47,172 nucleotides of DNA from Stenotrophomonas maltophilia (GCF_004684085.1 NZ_SRHZ01000079.1:1-47172), one strand, 5' to 3'. Shown: positions 8,311 through 18,704, counted from the first letter of the stretch. Made by a program: numbers and translations. The notes: generated by a model not told the origin, from the letters alone.

Positions 8311-9423
8311 TTACAGTGCTTCCAGGCTGCACCACGGCAGTTCGGGCAACCCCTGCCCGGCCACCGCTGCGGCCAGCTGTGCATCGGCACCGTCGACATC
8401 GATGCCCTGGCGTGGGTACCACGCCGGATCGTAGTAGCTCTGCGCATAGCGCTCGCCGCTGTCGCACAGGATGCTGACGATGCTGCCCTGGTGGCCGGCC
8501 TCACGCATCCACTGCGCGGCCTGCAGCACGCCGATGAAGTTGGTGCCGGTAGACCCACCGACACGACGGCCGAGCTCGCGGCTGACATGGCGCATCGCGG
8601 CCAGGCTCAGTGCGTCGGGCACCTTCACCATTGCATCGACACTGGTCGGGATGAAGCTCGGTTCCACCCGCGGGCGGCCGATGCCTTCCACGCGCGAACC
8701 GCCGCTGCAGGTCAGGCCCCGCCAGTCCTGTTCACCGGCCACGGCGGCTTTATAGCCATCGAAGAACACCGACACTTCCGGGTCCGCGCAGAGAATGCGG
8801 GTGTCGTGGCGGCGGTAGCTGACATAGCGGCCCAGGGTGGCCGCGGTACCACCGGTGCCGGGGCTGCACACGATCCATTCCGGAACCGGGCTGGGCTCTT
8901 CGGCCATCTGCTTGAAGATGGATTCGGCGATGTTGTTGTTGGCACGCCAGTCGGTGGCGCGCTCGGCGTAGGTGAACTGGTCCATGAAGTGACCGCCGGT
9001 TTCGCGGGCCAGCTTTTCCGAATCGCAGTTGAGGTCACAGGCACGCTCGACCAGGTGGCAGCGGCCCCCGTGGAACTCGATCGCGGCGATCTTTTCCGGC
9101 GAGGTGGTGGCCGGGATCACGGCAATGAACGGTAGGCCGAGCAGGCGCGCGAAGTAGGCTTCGGAGACGGCGGTCGAGCCGCTGGACGCCTCGATCACAG
9201 GCCGCCCTTCGCGCAACCAGCCATTGGTCAACGCATACAGGAACAGCGAGCGCGCCAACCGGTGCTTCAGACTTCCGGTGGGATGGCTCGATTCATCCTT
9301 GAGGTACACGTCGATGCCCTCAAACCCGGGCAGCGCCAACGGGATCAGGTGGGTATCGGCGGAACGGTTGAAATCGGCTTCGATCTTGCGGATGGCGGCA
9401 GCCACCCATTCACGCTGCGACAT
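8311..9423 (-). CDS. PLP-dependent cysteine-synthase-like enzyme
   Basis: Fold-type II PLP enzyme of 370 residues. The Schiff-base lysine is Lys53 in [10 protein letters not shown] substrate-binding SSGSTA loop follows at about residue 83, and the phosphate-binding glycine-rich loop is seen as [14 protein letters not shown]. It is longer than CysK/CysM (about 300-320) and carries an extra C-terminal segment, so it belongs to the cysteine-synthase-like side group rather than plain CysK. It may make cysteine or act on another beta-substituted amino acid (uncertain). ATG 9423 is preferred over TTG 9432; neither has a clear Shine-Dalgarno. Confidence 0.85.
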   Translation of the reverse strand: MSQREWVAAAIRKIEADFNRSADTHLIPLALPGFEGIDVYLKDESSHPTGSLKHRLARSLFLYALTNGWLREGRPVIEASSGSTAVSEAYFARLLGLPFIAVIPATTSPEKIAAIEFHGGRCHLVERACDLNCDSEKLARETGGHFMDQFTYAERATDWRANNNIAESIFKQMAEEPSPVPEWIVCSPGTGGTAATLGRYVSYRRHDTRILCADPEVSVFFDGYKAAVAGEQDWRGLTCSGGSRVEGIGRPRVEPSFIPTSVDAMVKVPDALSLAAMRHVSRELGRRVGGSTGTNFIGVLQAAQWMREAGHQGSIVSILCDSGERYAQSYYDPAWYPRQGIDVDGADAQLAAAVAGQGLPELPWCSLEAL

Positions 9424-9549
9424 GGCGGGCAATGGTCATCAGGACGGAACGGTGCGATCCGGCCATTGTACGTCGCGGTGCCGTCAGCTGCCGCCCCGTA
9501 GAATGGCACCCATCCGGCCGGCAACGGCCCTGTCTGAAGGACCTCCCCC

Positions 9550-10068
9550 ATGACCATTCCCGCCCTGCGCGATGTCCTTGGCGTCGCCGCCCAGGCTCCG
9601 GCCGAAACCACCGGCTTCGTGTTCAACCACACCATGCTGCGGGTGAAGGACATCACCGCCTCGCTGGACTTCTACACCCGCGTGCTCGGCTACCAGCTGC
9701 TCGACAAGCGGGACTTCCCGGACGCCCAATTCAGCCTGTACTTCCTGGCCTACGTCCCGGCCGGCGCGGTGGTGCCGGAAGACGACTCCCAGCGCCGCCT
9801 GTGGATGGCCGGCCTGCCGGGCGTGCTGGAACTGACCCACAACCACGGTACCGAAGCCCAGGACGGCGCGGTCTACCACGACGGCAACAGCGACCCGCGC
9901 GGCTTCGGCCACATCTGCGTCTCGGTACCGGACATCGAGGCGGCCTGCCAGCGATTTGAAGACCTGGGCGTGACCTTCCAGAAGCGCCTGACCGACGGCC
10001 GCATGAAAAACCTGGCCTTCATCAAGGACCCGGACGGCTACTGGGTCGAGATCATCGCCAACGCTTGA
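9550..10068 (+). CDS. gloA: Lactoylglutathione lyase (glyoxalase I)
   Basis: Converts the methylglyoxal-glutathione hemithioacetal to S-lactoylglutathione. At 172 residues it is the long, eukaryote/Pseudomonas-like form, which is commonly zinc-dependent, not the short nickel E. coli form. Candidate metal ligands are seen in NHTMLRVKD, GVLELTHN, GFGHICVSV and YWVEIIAN, matching the four family positions. AAGGA lies about 9 nt before ATG 9550. A TAGAAT box at 9499-9504 may be the -10 element, with no convincing -35. A second VOC gene follows after a SMAG pair. Confidence 0.94.
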   Translation: MTIPALRDVLGVAAQAPAETTGFVFNHTMLRVKDITASLDFYTRVLGYQLLDKRDFPDAQFSLYFLAYVPAGAVVPEDDSQRRLWMAGLPGVLELTHNHGTEAQDGAVYHDGNSDPRGFGHICVSVPDIEAACQRFEDLGVTFQKRLTDGRMKNLAFIKDPDGYWVEIIANA

Positions 10069-10090
10069 CCCAGAAAGGGGCACAATTCCG

Positions 10091-10113
10091 GTAGCGCCGG
10101 GCCATGCCCGGCA
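10091..10113 (+). repeat. SMAG-type REP (direct)
   Basis: GTAGCGCCGGGCC palindrome, first of a head-out pair between gloA and the next VOC gene. Confidence 0.85.
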
Positions 10114-10139
10114 GCCTTGAACAGGCCGCGCTGCGCGCT

Positions 10140-10162
10140 CGCCGGGCACGGCCCGGCGCTAC
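10140..10162 (-). repeat. SMAG-type REP (inverse)
   Basis: Inverse partner of 10091-10113. Together they can form a long stem in the 124-bp intergenic gap. Confidence 0.85.
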
Positions 10163-10192
10163 CGACTCCGTCCCCTTTTTTGCGAGGTTCGT

Positions 10193-10621
10193 ATGGAAAC
10201 CATGGAACTGCACCGTGGCCGCCTGATCGACCACATCCAGCTGGTCGTACGTGATCTGGCCGCCAGCCGCCGCTTCTACCAGGCGGTGTTCGATACGATC
10301 GGCATCCCGATCGCCGGTGAAGGCGATGACTACTTCTGGGCCGATGAGCTGTTCATTTCCAGCGCCAGCAGCGAGGCGGCTGCCGGCCAGTTGACCGGTC
10401 GCCACCATCTGGCCTTCCAGGCGCGCGACAGCGCCACCGTCGATGCCTTCCACACTGCAGCCATCGCCGCCGGCGGTACGGACAACGGTGCACCGGGCGA
10501 ACGCCCCTACCATCCGGGCTACTACGGCGCCTTCGTGCTCGATCCGGATGGCAACAACATCGAAGTGGTCTATCACGGCCCGGCGAACTACAGCGCCGAT
10601 TCGGTGAAGGTCACTTTCTGA
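10193..10621 (+). CDS. VOC family protein (glyoxalase/dioxygenase fold)
   Basis: A 142-residue protein of the vicinal oxygen chelate superfamily. Two beta-alpha-beta-beta-beta modules are visible. The first begins at DHIQLVVRDLAASRRFY, and the second ends in the typical YYGAFVLDPDGNNIEVVYH, with His and Glu residues at likely metal positions. The substrate is unknown; relatives include lyases, dioxygenases and bleomycin/fosfomycin-resistance proteins. ATG 10193 has GCGAGG about 6 nt upstream; ATG 10202 is an alternative. It follows gloA in the same direction but is separated by a SMAG pair, so co-transcription is uncertain. Confidence 0.85.
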   Translation: METMELHRGRLIDHIQLVVRDLAASRRFYQAVFDTIGIPIAGEGDDYFWADELFISSASSEAAAGQLTGRHHLAFQARDSATVDAFHTAAIAAGGTDNGAPGERPYHPGYYGAFVLDPDGNNIEVVYHGPANYSADSVKVTF

Positions 10622-10643
10622 TATCACCGAAGCCGTGAACGAA

Positions 10644-10666
10644 GAAGCCGGGCAATGCCCGGCTTC
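10644..10666. terminator. Hairpin between convergent genes
   Basis: Perfect 10-bp arms (GAAGCCGGGC / GCCCGGCTTC) around an AAT loop lie between the VOC gene and the convergent CBS gene. There is no clear T-tract, so it is a weak bidirectional terminator candidate. Confidence 0.5.
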
Positions 10667-10688
10667 TCTGCGTCCAATGGCGTGGCCC

Positions 10689-11120
10689 TCAATGGGCCGC
10701 CATGTAGATGTCCTGCAGCACGGCCTTTTCCAGTTCCAGCTCGCCCAGCAGGTTCTTCACGATGTCGCCCAGGCTGAGGATGCCAACCAGTCGAGTGCCT
10801 TCGGTAACCATCAGATGACGGCGCCGCGAGTACGTCATCAACGACATGGCCTGCTTCAGGGTCGCGTCCGGCGCAATGCCTTCCAGACCGGTGGACGGCA
10901 GGCTGGAGATCACCCGGCGGCCGGCCTGCGGGCCGTCGTCGGCCAGGGTACGCACGATGTCCTTTTCGGAAATGATGCCGACCGGGGCATCGTCCTTGGT
11001 CACCACCAGGGCGGCGATTTTATTCGCGCTCATCTTGTGGGCGGCGGCACCGATGGTGTCTTCCGCATCGATGGTGATGACAGCTTCTTTCTTGGATTGC
11101 AGGAGTTCGCGGACGTTCAT
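10689..11120 (-). CDS. CBS-domain pair protein
   Basis: A 143-residue soluble protein made of two CBS domains, about residues 8-65 (TIGAAAHKMSANKIAALVV) and 73-130 (TLKQAMSLMTYSRRRHLMVT). Stand-alone CBS pairs bind adenine nucleotides and modulate partner proteins (family knowledge); the partner here is unknown. ATG 11120 is preceded by AGGAA at about 6 nt. The 443-bp region upstream, up to glmS, holds no other gene. Confidence 0.88.
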   Translation of the reverse strand: MNVRELLQSKKEAVITIDAEDTIGAAAHKMSANKIAALVVTKDDAPVGIISEKDIVRTLADDGPQAGRRVISSLPSTGLEGIAPDATLKQAMSLMTYSRRRHLMVTEGTRLVGILSLGDIVKNLLGELELEKAVLQDIYMAAH

Positions 11121-11507
11121 TCTTGTTTCCTGGTGCAGGTCACTAAGTCAAAAAGTGTGCTCTTCCGATACGCCCCCTCCCCGGGAACAGACCTTTCAGC
11201 GCACGTCTGGCGCACCCGGCTGCCGGTGGAAATGGATCGGCAGACGACGTGCTGCAACGCGAACGAGGTGGGCTCAACCGCTCAACCCGACCTCGGTCAA
11301 CCTGATTCTACGACTGCGACCATCGGTCACTACCGGCATCGATAGGACAGTTCGTCGTGGGAACCAACTGACGATCCAGAGAATGGCACCGCGGCTGAAA
11401 CCGCCGCTGAACACTGGCGGTGGCACGGATTAAAGATTGCGTCCCTGCTGCCGACGGCGGACAGAACGCCTTGCAGCTGTCCCACTTGTCGCCGCTACAG
11501 GCGCAAA
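11121..11507. other. Gene-free intergenic region
   Basis: No convincing open frame, RNA or SMAG repeat is seen. It should contain the promoter of the CBS gene (minus strand), but no box stands out. At 11155-11169 it includes a 15-mer (GTGTGCTCTTCCGAT) equal to part of a common sequencing adapter; see findings. Confidence 0.5.
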
Positions 11508-11534
11508 CGAAAGGGGCCACGCAGGCCCCTTTCG
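11508..11534 (-). terminator. glmS terminator
   Basis: Perfect 11-bp arms (CGAAAGGGGCC / GGCCCCTTTCG) lie 30 bp past the glmS stop. On the minus strand they are followed by a short T-rich stretch (GTTTGC). Confidence 0.75.
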
Positions 11535-11564
11535 CATACAGCATCCAACAGGTCCGGGAATGCC

Positions 11565-13403
<1,839 letters not shown>

Positions 13404-13433
13404 GTCACGCGTTTCCTTGAAGACGATCGGCGC

Positions 13434-13439
13434 ATTCTA
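13434..13439 (-). promoter_or_regulatory. Candidate glmS -10 box
   Basis: TAGAAT on the minus strand, 31 bp before the glmS start. No clear -35 is present. Single GTGTCCG-like half-sites at 13446-13453 and 13464-13471 fall in the -35 area, so the activator of the divergent operon could also affect glmS (inference). Confidence 0.4.
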
Positions 13440-13478
13440 GCCTGCGTGTCCGGCGTCGCCCTCCTGTCCGCTTAATGA

Positions 13479-13516
13479 AAGTGTCCGGAAAGGTGTCCGC
13501 GGACACCCGGACACTT
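13479..13516. promoter_or_regulatory. Nested palindrome, probable enhancer (UAS) for the sigma-54 activator
   Basis: Four copies of the hexamer GTGTCC or its complement are packed into 38 bp. The outer 10-bp arms (AAGTGTCCGG at 13479-13488, CCGGACACTT at 13507-13516) are perfect, and inside them lies a perfect 14-bp palindrome (GTGTCCGCGGACAC, 13493-13506). The centre is about 60 bp before the -24 element at 13557. This is a normal enhancer position for an NtrC-type activator, and one is encoded at 18705-20051. Confidence 0.7.
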
Positions 13517-13556
13517 GAAGTCGCCGCGCAAATCATTGAACGAAAAGGAAATAAAG

Positions 13557-13574
13557 TTGGCATGCATCGTGCTT
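13557..13574 (+). promoter_or_regulatory. Sigma-54 (-24/-12) promoter of the transporter operon
   Basis: TTGGCATGCATCGTGCTT has GG at 13559-13560 and GC at 13571-13572, exactly 10 nt apart. The -24 block (TTGGCA) matches the family consensus fully, and the -12 block (GTGCT) differs at one position. Transcription would start near 13584, about 32 nt before the first start codon. Confidence 0.8.
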
Positions 13575-13615
13575 GTATCGGGTACCACCCAGGCACCACC
13601 GACAGGCACGCATCG

Positions 13616-14893
13616 ATGATCCGCGACACTTCCGCACAGGACCAGATCGTTTCCTCCGCCCCGGCGGGCACCACCCGCGCCTCCTGGCAGCGCTACCGCT
13701 GGCCGGCGCTGGCTGCTGTCGCGCTGCTGGCCGGCATCGGCTGGGCCGTGCACGCCTGGTCCAATGCCAGCCGCTCCTTCGACAGCAGCCGCGTGCGCAT
13801 CGCCGAAGTGAAGCGCGGCGACCTGGTCCGCGACATTGCCGCCGACGGCCGCGTAATCGCCGCCAACAGCCCGATCCTGTATGCCATCTCGGCCGGTACC
13901 GTGGACCTGAAGGTGGTCGCCGGCGACGTGGTCAAGAAGGGCCAGGAACTGGCGGTCATCGACAGCCCGGAACTGCGCAGCAAGCTGGCCCAGGAACAGG
14001 CCACCCTGGCCGGCCTGGAGGCTGAATCGAGCCGCGCCGCGTTGGACGCCACCCTGGCCCGCGCCAAGTCGCGCAAGGAAACCGATCAGGCCACCATCGA
14101 ACGGCAGGCCGCTGACCGTGACCTGCAGCGCTACCAGCGCGGCTACGACGGCGGCGCGGTACCGCAGATCGACCTGGCCAAGGCCAAGGACTCGCTGAAG
14201 AAGGCCGACATCACGCTGGCCAATGCCACCACCGATGCACACCTGCAGAGCCAGGGCGCGGACCTCGATGCCCGCAACAAGCGCCTGCTGGCCGACCGCC
14301 AGAAGGCCGTGGTGGCCGAAGTGCAGCGCCAGGTCGACGCACTGACCCTGCGTGCTCCGTTCGATGGCCAGGTCGGCCAGGTGCAGGCCATCCAGTCCAC
14401 CAACCTGGCCGCCAACGCGCCGGTGCTGGGCGTGGTCGACCTGTCCAAGTTCGAAGTCGAGATCAAGGTGCCGGAAAGCTTCGCCCGCGACCTGGCAATC
14501 GGCATGCCGGCGCAGCTGACCGGCGGCAACGGCAAGCCGTTCCCGGGCGAGATCAGCGCGGTGTCGCCGGAAGTGGTCAACGGCGAGGTCAACGCCCGCG
14601 TGCGCTTCGCCAGCGCACAGCCGGAAGGCCTGCGCCAGAGCCAGCGGATGTCGGTGCGTGTGCTGCTCGATACCCGCAAGGACGTGCTGAAGGTCGAGCG
14701 CGGCCCGTTCGTTGAACAGGGCAACGGCGTGGCCTACGTGATGGATGGCCGCACCGCGGTGCGCCGCCCGGTGGAACTGGGCGTCAGCAGCCTGGGCGAA
14801 GTGGAAATCAAGTCGGGGGTGCAGCCGGGCGACCGTATCGTGGTCTCCGGCAGCGACCTGTTCAAGGACGCCGAACGCGTCTCCGTCAACTGA
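13616..14893 (+). CDS. HlyD/RND-type periplasmic adaptor (membrane fusion protein)
   Basis: First gene of the seven-gene unit; 425 residues. A single membrane anchor spans about residues 29-47. After it come a barrel-sandwich/lipoyl half (RVIAANSPILYAISAG, VVAGDVVKKGQEL), a long alanine- and lysine-rich coiled-coil hairpin of about residues 115-245, the second lipoyl half (LRAPFDGQVGQVQA) and beta-barrel and membrane-proximal domains. Such adaptors link an inner-membrane ABC pump to the outer membrane. No TolC-like gene is present here, so an outer-membrane partner would come from elsewhere. ATG 13616 is chosen because it lies just after the sigma-54 promoter; the longer upstream frame runs through the promoter. 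Confidence 0.9.
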   Translation: MIRDTSAQDQIVSSAPAGTTRASWQRYRWPALAAVALLAGIGWAVHAWSNASRSFDSSRVRIAEVKRGDLVRDIAADGRVIAANSPILYAISAGTVDLKVVAGDVVKKGQELAVIDSPELRSKLAQEQATLAGLEAESSRAALDATLARAKSRKETDQATIERQAADRDLQRYQRGYDGGAVPQIDLAKAKDSLKKADITLANATTDAHLQSQGADLDARNKRLLADRQKAVVAEVQRQVDALTLRAPFDGQVGQVQAIQSTNLAANAPVLGVVDLSKFEVEIKVPESFARDLAIGMPAQLTGGNGKPFPGEISAVSPEVVNGEVNARVRFASAQPEGLRQSQRMSVRVLLDTRKDVLKVERGPFVEQGNGVAYVMDGRTAVRRPVELGVSSLGEVEIKSGVQPGDRIVVSGSDLFKDAERVSVN

Positions 14894-14928
14894 TACCTGA
14901 TACCTGAATCCTGGAGAGAGGACACCCC

Positions 14929-15654
14929 ATGTACATGCTCGAAATGCGTTCGGTCGCCAAGGTCTTCCGCACCGAACAGGTGGAAACCCACGCGTTGCGC
15001 TCACTGGAACTGCAGGTCAAGGAAGGCGAGTTCGTCGCCGTCACCGGCCCGTCCGGCTCCGGCAAGACCACGTTCCTCAACATCGCCGGGCTGCTGGAAA
15101 CCTTCACCAGCGGCACCTACATGCTCGATGGCCAGGATGTGAGCAAGCTTGGTGACGACGCACGCAGCCGCCTGCGCAACCAGAAGATCGGCTTCATCTT
15201 CCAAGGCTTCAACCTGATTCCGGATCTGAACCTGTTCGACAACGTCGACGTGCCGCTGCGCTATCGGAAGATGAGTGCCAACGAGCGCCGCGAGCGCATC
15301 GAGAAGGCACTGAGCCAGGTCGGCCTGGGCTCGCGCATGAAGCACTACCCCAACGAATTGTCCGGTGGCCAGCAGCAGCGCGCGGCCATCGCCCGTGCCC
15401 TGGCCGGCAGCCCGCGCCTGCTGCTGGCCGACGAACCGACCGGCAACCTGGACACGCAGATGGCCCGTGGGGTGATGGAACTGCTGGAAGAGATCAACGC
15501 TGCCGGCACCACCATCGTGATGGTCACCCATGACCCGGAGCTGGCCGCACGTGCGCAGCGCAACGTGCATATCGTCGATGGCCAGGTGACCGACCTGGTG
15601 CGCGAGCCGGTGCTGGCCACCCCGCCGCGCCACATCGTCGCCGTCAACGAGTGA
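14929..15654 (+). CDS. MacB/LolD-type ABC transporter ATPase
   Basis: Nucleotide-binding subunit of 241 residues. Walker A is GPSGSGKTT at 40-48, the signature LSGGQQ at 144-149, Walker B LLLADEP with the catalytic Glu169, and a switch His is in MVTHDPE. The sequence belongs to the MacB/LolD/FtsE group, which pairs with FtsX-like permeases that work by mechanotransmission, not classical channel transport (family knowledge). GGAGAGAGGA precedes ATG 14929; ATG 14935 is an alternative. It lies 35 bp after the adaptor gene and 10 bp before the first permease, so all three are co-transcribed. Confidence 0.95.
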   Translation: MYMLEMRSVAKVFRTEQVETHALRSLELQVKEGEFVAVTGPSGSGKTTFLNIAGLLETFTSGTYMLDGQDVSKLGDDARSRLRNQKIGFIFQGFNLIPDLNLFDNVDVPLRYRKMSANERRERIEKALSQVGLGSRMKHYPNELSGGQQQRAAIARALAGSPRLLLADEPTGNLDTQMARGVMELLEEINAAGTTIVMVTHDPELAARAQRNVHIVDGQVTDLVREPVLATPPRHIVAVNE

Positions 15655-15664
15655 GGGCCCGACC

Positions 15665-16969
15665 ATGTTCGCCTACTACGCCCGATTGGCGGTGCGCAGC
15701 TTCCGCCGCAACAAGATCCTGACTGCGCTGATGGTGGTCGCCATCGCGCTCGGCATCGGCGCCTCGATGACCACCTTGACCGTGTTCCATGTACTTTCCG
15801 GAAACCCCATCCCGGAGAAGAGCGAGCGCCTGTTCTACGCGCAGATCGACCCCCGCCCGCGCAACGGCTTCGGCCTTGAGGAAGAGCCGGAGGAGCAGAT
15901 GACGCGCTACGACGCCGAAGCACTGCTGCGCGAAGCCAAGGCCGAGCGCCAGGTGATGATGACTGCTGGCGACGCTACGCTCGAACCGGACAACAGCACG
16001 CTGAAGCCGTTCTCGATCGATACCCGCTGGACCTCGGCCGACTTCTTCCCGATGTTCAACGTGCCCATGCAGTACGGCCGCCCATGGACGCGTGAAGACG
16101 ATGACGGGCGCGCGCGCGTGGCGGTCATTTCCAAGACACTCAACGAAAAGCTGTTCCAGGGTGCCAACAGCGTCGGCCGCGAAATCCGGCTGGAGGGCAA
16201 TGCACTGCGCATCGTCGGCGTCATGAAGGAGTGGAACCCGGAGCCGCACTTCTTCGACCTGACCACCGGCGCGTTCGGCAAGGAAGAGGATCTGCTGGTG
16301 CCAGTCTCCACCTCCTTCGAACTGCAGTTGGGCAGCAACGGCAACATGAACTGCTTCGGCGAGAATCCGGACGGTGCCAACAGTTACTCGCTCAACGCAC
16401 CGTGTGCCTACCTGCAGTACTGGGCGGAAATGGATCCGTCCAAGGCCGGCGACTATCGTCGCTACCTGGAGAACTACTCCAGTCAGCAGCGCCAGGCTGG
16501 CCGCTTCGAGCGCCCGGTCAATGTCCGCCTGCGCACCGTGATGGAATGGCTGGACTTCAAGGGTGCGGTACCCAGCGACGTGCGCCTGCAGTTGTGGCTG
16601 GCACTGGGCTTCCTCGGCGTCTGCCTGGTCAATACGGTCGGCCTGCTGCTGGCCAAGTTCCTGCGCCGCAGCGGTGAGATCGGCGTGCGCCGCGCATTGG
16701 GCGCCAGCCGTGGCCAGATCTTCCTGCAGTGCCTGGTCGAAGCCGGTGCCGTGGGTGTTGTCGGCGGCGTGCTCGGCATCGGACTGGCCCTGCTGGGGCT
16801 GTACGCGGTGCGCCAGCAACCGGTGACATACGCGCAGCTGGCCCATCTGGACGGCAACATGCTGCTGCTCGCGCTCGGCCTGACGCTGCTCGCCAGCCTC
16901 GCCGCCGGTTTCCTGCCGGCCTGGCGTGCGATGCAGGTCACCCCAGCCATCCAGCTCAAGTCGCAGTAA
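15665..16969 (+). CDS. FtsX/MacB-type ABC permease, first subunit
   Basis: Permease of 434 residues with MacB topology. There is one N-terminal membrane helix (about 19-43), a large periplasmic domain (about 45-300) and three C-terminal helices (about 307-330, 355-380, 393-417). The cytoplasmic coupling segment SGEIGVRRALGASRGQIF is typical of the FtsX fold. Two cysteines, 230 and 247, lie in the periplasmic domain (NCFGENPDG and NAPCAYL) and could form a disulfide. It is one of two different permeases in the operon, so the pump is likely a heterodimer of permeases on an ATPase dimer. Confidence 0.92.
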   Translation: MFAYYARLAVRSFRRNKILTALMVVAIALGIGASMTTLTVFHVLSGNPIPEKSERLFYAQIDPRPRNGFGLEEEPEEQMTRYDAEALLREAKAERQVMMTAGDATLEPDNSTLKPFSIDTRWTSADFFPMFNVPMQYGRPWTREDDDGRARVAVISKTLNEKLFQGANSVGREIRLEGNALRIVGVMKEWNPEPHFFDLTTGAFGKEEDLLVPVSTSFELQLGSNGNMNCFGENPDGANSYSLNAPCAYLQYWAEMDPSKAGDYRRYLENYSSQQRQAGRFERPVNVRLRTVMEWLDFKGAVPSDVRLQLWLALGFLGVCLVNTVGLLLAKFLRRSGEIGVRRALGASRGQIFLQCLVEAGAVGVVGGVLGIGLALLGLYAVRQQPVTYAQLAHLDGNMLLLALGLTLLASLAAGFLPAWRAMQVTPAIQLKSQ

Positions 16970-16990
16970 GCACGAGAACGAGGACTTCCC

Positions 16991-18193
16991 ATGGACATCC
17001 GCCCCATCCTCAGCACTCTGCGCCGGCACAAGACCGCTGCCGCGCTGATCGTGCTTGAAATCGCACTGACCTGCGCCATCGTCTGCAACGCCCTGTTCCT
17101 GGTCAGCCAGCGCGTGGAGCGCATCAGCCGGACCAGTGGCATGGTCGAAAACGAACTGGTCATGGTTCGCGTGACCGGCGTCGGCAAGCAGACCGATGCC
17201 GCCGCCCGTACCCGTGAAGACCTGGCCTCGCTGCGCGCCATTCCCGGCGTCACCGCGGTCAGCGTGATCAACCAGCTGCCGTTCCGCAACAGCTCCTCCA
17301 ACACCAGCATCTCGCGCGAGATGAACCAGGAGCGCCCCACCGCCAGCGTCGGCATGTACACGTTCTCCGAAGACGCGCTACGCACCCTGGGCCTGAACCT
17401 GGTTGCGGGACGCGACTTCCAGCCCGGTGAGTACTTCGATTTCGACAACCTGAGCAAGGCCAACGGAACGCCGGTGATCCTCAGCCAGGCCGCCGCGCAC
17501 AAGATGGCACCGGACGGCAATGCGCTGGGCAAGACGTACTACATGGGCAAGCAGACGGTGAACGTGATCGGCATCGTCGACACGCTGGTCACGCCCAATG
17601 GCTGGGGCAACAACTGGGATGACACGATGATCATGCCGGTGCGCCGCGTATTCGGCGATGGCATCTACATGCTGCGCACCGACCCGGCGCGCCGAGACGA
17701 GGTGCTCAAGGCCGCACTGGCCGCACTGGACCGCAACGATCCCAATCGCCTGACCCGCGAGAAGGAGTCGTTCTCGGAGCAGCGCGCGGACTTCTTCAAG
17801 AACGACCGGGCGATGGTCGGCCTGCTGATCACCGTCTGCGTGGCCCTGCTGGTCGTTACCGCGCTGGGCATCGTCGGCTTGGCCAGCTTCTGGGTGCAGC
17901 AGCGCAGCAAGCAGATCGGCATCCGCCGTGCGCTCGGTGCCACCCGTGGCCAGATCCTGCGCTACTTCCAGACCGAGAACTTCCTGCTGGCCACACTGGG
18001 CATCGTGCTGGGCATGCTGGCAGCCTACGCGATCAATCTGGCTTTGATGAACCTGTACGAGCTGCCGCGCATGCCGCTGCTGTACCTGCCACTGGGTGCG
18101 CTGTTGCTGTGGGCCCTCGGCCAGATCGCGGTGTTCGGCCCTGCACGCCGTGCCGCAGCGGTGCCGCCGGCGGTCGCCACGCGGGGTGCCTGA
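16991..18193 (+). CDS. FtsX/MacB-type ABC permease, second subunit
   Basis: Permease of 400 residues with the same plan as the first: N-terminal helix about 16-38, periplasmic domain about 40-275, three C-terminal helices, and the coupling segment SKQIGIRRALGATRGQIL. The periplasmic domain is unlike that of the first permease and has no comparable cysteine pair, so the two subunits have diverged and are not a recent duplication. The next gene begins one base after its stop codon, which suggests tight coupling with the PDZ-like protein. Confidence 0.92.
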   Translation: MDIRPILSTLRRHKTAAALIVLEIALTCAIVCNALFLVSQRVERISRTSGMVENELVMVRVTGVGKQTDAAARTREDLASLRAIPGVTAVSVINQLPFRNSSSNTSISREMNQERPTASVGMYTFSEDALRTLGLNLVAGRDFQPGEYFDFDNLSKANGTPVILSQAAAHKMAPDGNALGKTYYMGKQTVNVIGIVDTLVTPNGWGNNWDDTMIMPVRRVFGDGIYMLRTDPARRDEVLKAALAALDRNDPNRLTREKESFSEQRADFFKNDRAMVGLLITVCVALLVVTALGIVGLASFWVQQRSKQIGIRRALGATRGQILRYFQTENFLLATLGIVLGMLAAYAINLALMNLYELPRMPLLYLPLGALLLWALGQIAVFGPARRAAAVPPAVATRGA

Positions 18194-18194
18194 G

Positions 18195-18581
18195 ATGCGC
18201 GCGCAGCTGCTGGCGATGCTGCTGGTCCTGCCGCTGCCGGTGCTTGCCGGCGGCGGCAGCTCGAAGACCCTGCAATGGCAGCAGGACGCCGCCCGGCTGG
18301 CATTGCATTCAACCGAAGGCCAGGTGCAGGTGGAGGCTGCCAGCCCGGAAGCCCGCTTTGGTGTCCGCCGGGGGGACCGCATCCTGCGCGTGGATGACAC
18401 CCCCGTCTACCAGATCGAGCATCTGGCCCAGGCGATGAACCAGACCCACGCAGCCCGGGCTTACCTGTTGCTGCGGCGGGAGCGGCGGCTGCTGAGCGTC
18501 GCCGTGGATGTCGACGCCTGGCGCCGGGCTCTGGCAGCCCCGCCGCCGCCGCCGCCACCGCCTGCCCCACCCCGCCACTGA
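18195..18581 (+). CDS. Secreted PDZ-like protein with proline-rich tail
   Basis: Small protein of 128 residues. Residues 1-18 form a signal peptide (LLAMLLVLPLPVLAGG). The middle (about 45-105) looks like a PDZ domain: ARFGVRRGDRILRVDDTPV resembles the G-x-x-x-G-D-x-I-x-x-V/I-D/N-x-x-x-V core of HtrA/RseP PDZ domains. The tail is a run of prolines ending in PPAPPRH. It has no protease domain. The ATG lies one base after the permease stop. PDZ domains bind exposed C-termini or peptides, so it may present a ligand to the transporter or kinase (inference). Confidence 0.7.
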   Translation: MRAQLLAMLLVLPLPVLAGGGSSKTLQWQQDAARLALHSTEGQVQVEAASPEARFGVRRGDRILRVDDTPVYQIEHLAQAMNQTHAARAYLLLRRERRLLSVAVDVDAWRRALAAPPPPPPPPAPPRH

Positions 18582-18704
18582 GAAGCGGCACCCCCTGCAC
18601 GTCCACGGGTTTGGCTATGCTTGATGGGTGGCGCCGGGCTCTCCCGGTGCTTGGACACGATCGGCTCCATCGGTGCCGCCCATCCCTTTCTGCAGAACCG
18701 CTTG

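Noticed and set aside
11121..11564. Short open frames between the CBS gene and glmS
   Set aside because: They lack ribosome sites, recognisable domains and convincing composition; the only clear element is the glmS terminator.
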